This document shows positions 55,901-64,000 of a stretch of DNA of 64,000 nt, one piece after another (positions within the stretch are counted from its first letter, which is position 1; each line of letters begins with the position of its first letter). This DNA is from Ciona intestinalis (lineage: Eukaryota > Chordata > Ascidiacea > Phlebobranchia > Cionidae): contig NW_004190506.2 in NCBI RefSeq assembly GCF_000224145.3, forward strand, positions 491,517 through 555,516, in the 5' to 3' direction. The position numbers and the translations under genes were made by a program. The notes beneath the pieces were generated by a model. The model saw only the letters and a list, made by a program, of their open reading frames with translations, was not told the DNA's origin and ran no database searches.

Positions 55901-58900
55901 ATACATATAAGACTGAACCGACATAGATATAATTATGCGTATACTCAATGTATGCTTGGTTCAAAAACTGTGTACGTGCTTCTAAACTGGTAAAATGTAA
56001 AGGTGAAGAGTTCAACTGATGTATGCATTAAATTAAGTAAGTTATAAAACTAAGAAATAAATTAAAAAAATTGATATTTACGTCTAAAAATATTTATCCA
56101 TCGGAATTTTAAGTTTAAATCTGTAAGCTAGCATCTTTTTCTGTTTTCATATTTAAAAATAAAGCAATAAAATATTTAACATCATACCTCTTTAATGTAA
56201 CTTTCTGCTTCTTTCGTTCTTTCCTCGATAAGTTTAGTGGTGATGTCAAGCGACCGCTGAAGCGAATCACGTTCAGACGCAAATTCTCGTTTCAAGACTT
56301 TTTCTCTGGATATTAAAGATTTTAAGTCAAACTTTAATGTAGTAATAGTAATGCACATATAGTGAAGAATTGGGATTACAGGAAGACTTTGTTAAAATGA
56401 ATAAAATGGCTCATTTATGTATGGAGCTTTTACTGTGGATGTATGGAGTTTTTACTGTGGAGTTTTAAAAATTTAAGTCACCACGCACTTGGTCTATGGT
56501 AGGATTTAAGAAATACAACAATTTTTAGTGTTTGGGTAAAAAGTCAACTATGTCCTGAATCTCAGGTCCCATGGTGCACTTCACCAAAAGATATAGAGAA
56601 AAAATACAACATATAAAAATTTACAAAAATTTAACAGAAAAAATGTTATTTTTTGATATATAGTTTAGCACAGCATATGTTCATGCATATTAACAAAGCA
56701 TGCAAAACTATTGTTTCAATATTTTTACCTTTCTTCTTCTGCTGTAACACTCAGACTTAAACTGAAAGAAACATTGAAAATCTAATTTCAAACAAGTAAT
56801 AAAACTAGGTAACTACTGGTGTAAGAAAACTTATGTAAATTCAGAATAAATTCAGGTTATAAGTTGACAAGAAATGCTATTGTTTTAGATAAAATCTTTT
56901 TACATTGTTAAAACCAAAATTTATTAATAACAGCTACAAATTCAGATTTATGGATTTTAATGCTATTTTCAAGTTTGCTAAAAATTCTCTACATTAACTA
57001 AAACATTGTTGTAAATGAAGTTTTCAAGGTTTACAAATTTGGCAAAATTACGGCACCGGCTACTACAGGTGCTTGAATTAGGTCTCTATCACTACCAACA
57101 CACTACATGTTTTTATGAGAATCTATAACCATATCATACCTTGCTTCTAACTTCTTGACCTTTGCTTGCAATGTTTCCTCTTCAGTTTTAAACTATGAAG
57201 AAAATTTAAAAATTACATGGTGTTGGTATATGGTAAAAAGTTGGTACAGTGGGATGGGGGAAGATGAAACAGTTTTAACACATATTATCCAAATATCCTG
57301 ACAGTGTTTTAAACAACAACAGTCTATGGAAGTCTTAAGGATGCGGTTGTAGAATTCTATGTTCATTGTTTAACACCAAATGGGACGCGAAAATAAAATG
57401 AAAAGGTGTCCCATCTTCCACACTCTACTATATATATAGGAAACAACACATAATAAATTTTTAATAAAAAAAATTTTTAATAAAATTTGTGCAAGATAAA
57501 AAAATATGCGAAATTACGTTTTTATTTTCGTTTTCGACGTTCATGATTCTTTCACTTAAAGTATTATTCTCAGTTTGACATTGAAGCAAGGTTTTCTGTA
57601 TTTCTGATGCATCCTAGATTGAAAGAAATAATTTAACAAATTTTTTATTATGCACAAGTGGTGTGGTGGTATGGGTCTTAAATTATAACAAAACAAAAAA
57701 TATATTAAAATATTTATAAAAATACCAAAACATACAAAAACTAAATGTAAAATTAAAATTCACCATTTTTTAACAATTTAACTTTTTAATATATATATAT
57801 GTATATATTGAAATATGCATTTAAAAAAAAAATCTATTTGGATAAAATTTGTATTACAACATTCGGGCTAAAAGTTAACAAAACATAAAACCATTCAAGT
57901 GGATATTAAATCTAGTTAGAACTACTTGATTAGAGCAAAGAATCAAAGAAAAGTGCAACTGAAAAGAGCTCGCAAATTTAGTTGGTAAAACTAAATGATG
58001 AATTAATGAAGATATAATTTGTCGATCATGAAACGCTATGTGATTCTTCTAAGGTTCAATACTTCTACAGAATAATAGTTTATGTTAGTATGCCTATGTA
58101 TGCCTGAAAAAAGTATTTTATATTTTTAAGGCCAGGGTTTTAAAACTGAGCCCCTCCCCTGTGTATTGTGAAATGTGCTATGGTTAATTTACAAAAAATC
58201 CTATTTTATGGCATTTTTAACAGTTTGTATGAAACTGCTGTAGACAGATTTAAAGCAAACAAGTGTTTGGAGGTCCTTTAACTGTAAAATCTTAAGTTTG
58301 AACAGTTGTATTTTATTAAGGTAACTATATATTTATTTATCTTTTTACAGATAATAAAATATACCTAAGTAGAGTAGACTTATATTTTACATAAAAACCT
58401 AAGCTAAACCCCTTTATTTAACATATAAATAATAAGGTATGATTACAAATCACCCCTATGTAACCTTGTCACCATATTTGAAAGAAAATCAACAGACCTC
58501 TGATACTTTTTGGTTGGATGATTGTAAAAGTTGATTTTTCTCACAAAGACTTGCTTCGAGATTTTGTTTTTCCAATTTCAACTTTTCCATCTCACTTAAA
58601 ACAGCAAGATGATCTTGATTGACTTGATCCAACTTCCTCTCAACTTCATCTTTGTTCTTCTTACTTTCATCATGACTTGCAACCAAAGTTTCATGTTTAG
58701 ATTTCAATTCATCCAACTCTGATGAAACTTGGTGAGATTTTTCACTCAAATCAGCCACAGAAATAACAAGTTCAGCATTTTCTTCTTCTAACTTCAATTT
58801 CGCTTCAGAAAACTCAGAATTAACTTTTTCAAGATCAGTTTTTAGATTTTCCAATGAGTTTTCAACTTCAGTTTTTTCTGATTCAGTTTTTTTGATCTCA

Positions 58901-61900
58901 ACTTGCAGATTATCGCATTCTGAGGCAGTGAGTTCTAATTTGCTACGCGTACTTTGTAATTCAGATTCAAAATCATTGCACTGTTTAACGATTGCATCTT
59001 TTTCTTCTTGTAATTTCCTGATATTAATTTCAGCTTCTTCAACAGCTTTCACTCGACTTTCAATTTCCTTTTTATTTTCTGTCTCCAACTTTTCAAGTTT
59101 GCTTGTGAATTCTGAACAGCGAGAATCTAAAGTTGAATTTTCCTCACATTTCAATTCAAGCTGAGACTTCAACTGCGTCAATTCTTCTTCAACCTGAACA
59201 AGTTTCTGTAAACCAAACATGTTGTTAACAATTAGTATAGCATACTTTACCTTCTCTAATGATAAAACACAACATTAGCTGAGCCCTGGATCTATTACCC
59301 TAATACTGCAGGGTGGTTACTTTGGTAGAAAATTAAAATACTAAAAAAAATTGTCAAAATAAATATCTACAATCATTAATACTCCATAAACATTTTTCAG
59401 TTTATATTTAAATTAAGCAAAGCTATACTGCAATACAAACTGCTTAAATGTATTTTTCAAATAACATTGAAAATGAATGTAAAAAGAAATTCACTCAACT
59501 CACCTGTGTTTGTTCCTGACTTGACGATTGTAAAAGTTGATTTTTCTCGCAAAGACTTGCTTCAAGATTTTGTTTTTCCAATTTCAACTTTTCCATCTCA
59601 CTTAAAACAGCAAGATGATCTTGATTGACTTGATCCAACTTCCTCTCAACTTCATCTTTGTTCTTCTTACTTTCATCATAACTTGCAACCAAAGTTTCAT
59701 GTTTAGATTTCAATTCATCCAACTCTGATGAAACTTGGTGAGATTTTTCACTCAAATCAGCCACAGAAAAAACAAGTTCAGCATTTTTTGATTCCAACTC
59801 TTTATTTTCGTCTTCTAACATCGATTTCGCTTCAGAAAACTGGGAATTAACTTTTTCAAGGTCAGTTTTTAGATTTTCCAATGATTTTTTAACTTCAGTT
59901 TTTTCTGATTCAGTTTTTTTGATCTCAACTTGCAGATTATCGTATTCTGAGGCAGTGAGTTCTAATTTGCTACGCGTACTTTGTAATTCAGATTCAAAAT
60001 CATTGCACTGTATAAGCATTGCTTCTTTTTCTTCTTGTAATTTCCTGATATTAATTTCAGCTTCTTCAACAGCTTTAACTCGACTTTCAATTTCGTTTTT
60101 ATTTTCTGTTTCCAACTTTTCAAGTTTGCTCGTAAGTTCTGAACAGCGAGAATCTAAAGTTGAATTTTCCTCACATTTCAATTCAAGCTGAGACTTCAAC
60201 TGCGTTAATTCTTCTTCAACTTGAACAAGTTTCTAAAAAAAATGGTATTAATAGAAGTTTTCTAAAAAAAAATTCAAAACGAACTTTAAAATAAAACAGA
60301 ATGTCTGGCGTTATGAAGTCCCAAAAAATAAAGACCAAACAAACAATCACCCAGAAAGTTACACACATGGTAACTGTTAAGCCGGCATGACGTGTTTGAA
60401 ACAAAACAACTGTGTCATAAATAATGACTATTTTTTAACCGCCATGCTGGAGTAAATCATTCTGTTCCATTCAATAGGACTATTGTAGTAAAACTTAACT
60501 TACTTGTTCACTTTGTTGTTTTTCATCATTTGAAGATTTAACTTGAGTTTCCAGATCGCTTTGTATTTGATTTTTTTCAGTAACAACAGTTTGTAATTGA
60601 ACAGACAACTGATCATTCTGTTGCAGCACTTCATCATACATAGCTTTCACTTGCATAGTTTTGGCATCAATATCTTCAGCATTGGTTGACAGCAATTCTT
60701 TCTGTAGTTTCACATCAGCCAACTCAGCTGTCATCTCTTTTAAGCTTCGCCTTGAGCTTTCAAGCTCTTCAGTAACAACCAGTTTTTCAGAATTTTGTTT
60801 TTCGTATTTTTCTGTCAACTCTTGAAATTTTGAATCCAATTTCTTTGCCTTAGCTGTCTGATCAGCCAACTCAGCTGTCATCTCTTTTAAGCTTCGCCTT
60901 GAGCTTTCAAGCTCTTCAGTAACAACCACGTTTTCAGAATTTTGTTTTTCGTATTTTTCTGTCAACTCTTGAAATTTTGAATCCAATTTCTTTGCCTTAG
61001 CTGTCTGTTCAGACAACTGTGCTGTCATCTCTTTTAAGCTCCGCCTTGAGCCTTCAAGCTCCTCAGTAACAGCAACCTTTTCAGAATTTACTTTTTCGCA
61101 TTTTTCTGTCAATTCTTGACATTTTGAATCCAATTCTTCTGCCCTAGCTCTCTCCTTAGACAGCCCAGTTTTGATTCCCTCAAACTCAATTTCCAGGTTA
61201 GAGAAATTTCCACTCAACTCAGTGCACTGTTTCTCCACATTGGTCTTCTCATTTTCACAGACCCGATACGTCTCTTCAAGATGTTTGCATTCATCTTGCA
61301 ATCCAATGCACTTTGAAGTCATCAGTTCAAACTGTTGAGGTAAGTCACATGATTCATTGTTCTCAATGTCAAGTTGTGTCAGAAGTTTTTCAACAAAAGA
61401 TAAAGTTTCTGTTTCTTTCTGCAATAAAAAGTATAGAAATTATACTTCGCAAAAACTATTTGAATCAATCTTTATTTGAACCGAGTAACAAAAATATAAA
61501 AAAACTACATTATACAGTTTGCCCATAAAAAAAAACTTTGATTTTCCAAAAATTAATATTACCTGTTTTTGTTGCTGAACCGACAGTTGTAAAGTTTCAT
61601 GTTTAGATTTTAGTTCATCCAACTCTGATGAAACTTGGTGAGATTTTTCACTCAAATCAGCCACAGAAATAACAAGTTCAGCATTTTTTGATTCCAACTC
61701 TTTATTTTCTTCTTCTAACTTTGATTTTACTTCAGAAAACTCAGAATTAACTTTTTTAAGATCCGTTTTCAGATTTTCCAATGATTTTTGAACCTCAGTT
61801 TTTTCTGATTCCGTTTTTTTCACCTTAATTTGCAGATTATCGCATTCAGAGTTTTTAGTCTCAAGACTCTTCTTAAGATCATTAATAGATCCTTGCATCC

Positions 61901-64000
61901 CCAACTTATCATCTTCAAACTTTTTTCTTTCTCCTCCCAAAACCAATTCAACCTCCACAACCTTTTCCTCAAGTTTTTCCACATTCCCTCTCTCCTCTTT
62001 CAAGGAGCATTGAAGAGCCTCTACATCACTTGCAGTCTTCTCCAATTGCATGGATAAATCTTCTTTCTCTTGGTTAGCCAAGCATAAACTTTCGTTTAAA
62101 CTTTCAAGCTCAGATTTTAGTTTTTCTTTTGCCTTTCTCTCTTCTTCTGTTTGTTGTTTATAAGTGAATAATTCTTGTGAAGAAACTTCACCTTGGTTCA
62201 TAAGGTCTTGAACATGTTTCTCAAAGTTGTTTTTCATCTGTTTGGAAAGTAACATTTTTTTAAGCAAAAATAGACAACAATTTGACAGTATTAATTTAAT
62301 AACAACACCCATGCAATAATTAGAAAATCAAAAATATAAACATACTTTTACAGGTTAAGAGCATTGAAATAATAAATACCGATTAGTGATTACTGTATCG
62401 GTATATTGTTATGGTTATTCATAGCTAAATGATAACAAAAACGTAGAAATTCACACAGTATAAATATGATTATATCCTTAATTTCTAACAAAACTTACTT
62501 CTGCTACATCTTCAGCATTTGCCGCCTCTATTTTTTCCATCTTTTCTTGTTTTTCCACATTTTCCGATCGCAACTTTTCAATTGACAATTTAGCTTCATT
62601 AAGCTCTTTAAATATTTCATCATTCTGTGACTTCAAGTTCTGCAACTCCACCATAACTTCCCCCTTGCCAGATTCAGAACTCTTTAAATCTTCCCCCAAC
62701 ATAGAACACCTTCCTTCAAGCTCCTTTATATGTTTAACTTGTTCAGATACTTTTGCATTTGAAGCTTCTAGAAGTTTCTGCAGCTTATCGTGTTCAGATT
62801 TCAAATCATCCATTTCCCCCGCTAAGTTGTCCCCTGCCTCTACATAAGATTTTGATCTTTCCTTGCAGGATTTTAGCTCCTGCAACAAAGACTCTGTATG
62901 CTTTGATGCTTCATCTAAATCCGTTCTACATTTATTTACTTCTGCTTCAAGCTGGGTTTCTTTATGTTCAAGACTGAGATATTTTTCTCTTAAGTTTCCT
63001 CCCTCTTCAGCAGCTACATTGTATTGCATGTTTAATTCTTCATATTTAGTTGACAGCAATATTAATTCCTTTGATTTTGTTTCCACTTTTTCATTCAGCT
63101 CAGCTTGCATAGTTTCATGTTTCATGGCAGCCTGAAAAAAGTACAAGCATAAATAAAACATAACCCAATCTTTGTGGGTGAGGTCCTGCAGTGTGGCATG
63201 CCATGGGTCCTGGAATTTAGGTCAGAATTGACCAATTATCCGAAATGCATGTAATATAAATGATGCAATTTCAGTATTGCAACCATATCACTAAACAGGT
63301 GAACAATAAGGCAGTAAGGTAGAAAACTATGTTGCATTAAATTAAACTTTTTTAATGATGAATAGACAGCCTTTAAAATTGTTTTTAAATTTTATTTTAT
63401 ATAAGTCCGCTCCTACAGCAGCGTGGTCTGCCATGAAACCTGGAAATTGGGCCACAAAGTTGGCCCATTTTTCAAATAATTTGATCTTACCTCTTTTAAA
63501 GTTAAAATCAATTGGTTCAATTCATCAACATTTGATTCTTTTTCTTTCCTCAATTCTTCTTCAGTTTGAAGTGTTTTTAGTTGAGTTTCCAAAGCCTGTG
63601 TCCGGTGTGGTTAAAAAAATGCTTTGCCCAACTTACCATGTATGTGGCAAGCATTCAGTTATATTATTTTATATGAATGTGATTTTGTTTCTTGCTATTG
63701 TATGTATAGGTGAACCATTTAAAACATACTAAGTAAAAAGCTTGAAGAAAAATGATGCCAAATTTGCAAATAATGTGCATATTTGTTTAAATTATTAGAT
63801 TAAAATGAAAACATCTAAATGACTACAGCAAGATGTCAGTGCAAACACAACCATCCACAACTACTTCAAAATGCAACGGTTTCTACAGTGGTACCTCATT
63901 TAATTTTTGGTTTGTTTTTTCGACTTGTTCCAATTTCTGTCTGGCTAGAATGAGATCGTTTGTTGTTTGTTCTATAGTTTCTCTTGCTGATTGTCTGTGA
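52948..64000 (-). CDS. CLIP1: CLIP-170 family microtubule plus-end linker, C-terminal part; 5' end off the right edge
   Basis: CLIP proteins ride growing microtubule ends through N-terminal CAP-Gly domains (outside the window) and recruit dynactin through C-terminal zinc knuckles. Exons seen: >64000-63895, 63595-63491, 63131-62499, 62237-61563, 61418-60504, 60232-59504, 59205-58498, 57613-57518, 57192-57140, 56761-56729, 56305-56188, 55295-55136, 54813-54669, 54139-53973, 52994-52948. All phases agree. The coiled coil fills most exons. The end is diagnostic: QVDFLNKVI, then knuckle 1 [19 protein letters not shown], then knuckle 2 [15 protein letters not shown] split by a phase-1 intron. The protein ends QQIF, where vertebrate CLIP-170 ends ETF. 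Exons 60232-59504 and 59205-58498 are near copies, and 61418-60504 has internal 49-residue repeats. CLIP1 versus CLIP2 cannot be settled, though two knuckles favour CLIP1. Confidence 0.9.
53735..53965. repeat. degenerate CCCTAAA-type C-rich tract
   Basis: Irregular copies of CCCTAACCCCTAAA-like motifs in the last CLIP intron, with a piece of the dispersed repeat that contains AACTCTGGC. The spacing is irregular, so this is not a telomere array. Confidence 0.5.
54480..54598 (-). mobile_element. SINE tail fragment
   Basis: ACAGTCATTATAACACGGG and TGTTCTGTTTCCTACACC; in a CLIP intron. Confidence 0.65.
55032..55085 (-). repeat. dispersed repeat R1 fragment
   Basis: GTTGGGGTAATAGGCCAA followed by CTTAAATCCTAGGACC, reverse of the copy at 42100. 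Confidence 0.5.
55385..55810 (-). repeat. cluster of three or four R1 repeat copies
   Basis: Several head-to-tail copies, each with AAATCCCAGG or AAATCTCAGG and AGAATAGA, in one CLIP intron. Successive copies are diverged from one another. Confidence 0.55.
57245..57434 (+). mobile_element. MITE copy
   Basis: ACAGTGGGATGGGGGAAGATG minus one end base, and CATCTTCCACACTCTACTATA; in a CLIP intron. Confidence 0.8.
57614..58497. other. CLIP intron with AT-rich low complexity
   Basis: Poly-A/T tracts and a TA microsatellite near 57788-57808. No gene or recognised mobile element. Confidence 0.6.
58498..60232 (-). repeat. tandem duplicated coiled-coil exons of the CLIP gene
   Basis: Two phase-0 exons (60232-59504, 243 codons; 59205-58498, 236 codons) are almost the same over their whole length. 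They differ by exactly seven codons (KELESKN), one heptad. Exon 62237-61563 shares the last third of the same unit. Confidence 0.92.
60370..60470 (+). mobile_element. diverged SINE tail fragment
   Basis: GTGTTTGAAACAAAACAACTG followed by an AATAATGACT remnant; weak match. Confidence 0.4.
60680..61130 (-). repeat. 147-bp tandem repeat inside a CLIP exon
   Basis: The AACTCAGCTGTCATCTC block recurs at 60721 and 60868, exactly 147 bp apart. Each unit encodes 49 residues ([20 protein letters not shown] through TEELE), exactly seven heptads, and a third, more diverged unit lies upstream. Confidence 0.88.
63172..63475 (+). repeat. two R1 repeat fragments
   Basis: GTGGGTGAGGTCCTGCAG with CATGCCATGGGTCC at 63172, and a second piece with CTGCCATGAAACCTGG and TTGGCCCAT at 63403-63475. 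Confidence 0.5.

Noticed and set aside
58892-60191. two plus-strand 90-codon open frames of nearly the same sequence
   Set aside because: Antisense shadows of the duplicated CLIP coiled-coil exons.

Overview
Organism. The window is animal nuclear DNA and fits a tunicate of the genus Ciona (inference). It is AT-rich, with multi-exon genes, GT-AG introns of a few hundred bases, chordate-type proteins (BCAS3, a CLIP-170-like linker protein, MS4A-type four-helix proteins, a Gi-class G alpha) and two very dense short repeats: a TA-flanked MITE of about 190 bp, near 30 copies, and a tRNA-derived SINE. Four N gaps are present. Three of them are flanked by near-identical overlaps, as expected when the two haplotypes of a highly polymorphic diploid were not merged.

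Layout. <1-22471 (minus) holds most of a BCAS3 gene, with the 3' end off the left edge. A complete single-exon Gi-like G alpha (3567-4640, minus) sits in one of its large introns. 23251-24356 (plus) is a small collagen-stalk C-type lectin, divergent from BCAS3. 25255-36125 (minus) is a 22-exon gene I assembled by matching splice sites and phase. It encodes an approximately 882-residue protein with a B-box-like zinc finger, coiled coil, a Tudor-like region, a possible LOTUS-like segment and a C-terminal CCHC knuckle. 36712-40194 and 41986-46554 (minus) are two tandem MS4A-like genes; the second carries a SINE inside its first coding exon and a decapeptide repeat in its tail. 48019-51095 (minus) is a secreted protein joining an H-type-lectin-like domain to a fibrinogen domain. 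52948->64000 (minus) is the C-terminal part of a CLIP1/CLIP2 orthologue whose coiled coil has grown by exon duplication and internal 49-residue repeats.

How the genes relate. They are not an operon or a pathway. There are two unrelated secreted lectin-like genes, two tandem membrane-protein paralogues, one probable germline or RNP scaffold, one autophagy/cytoskeleton factor with a nested signalling gene, and one microtubule plus-end protein. Strands are almost all minus except the lectin. No viral fossils, CRISPR arrays, rRNA or functional tRNA genes were seen. All splice models come from reading splice signals and phase by eye; none is supported by transcript data here.
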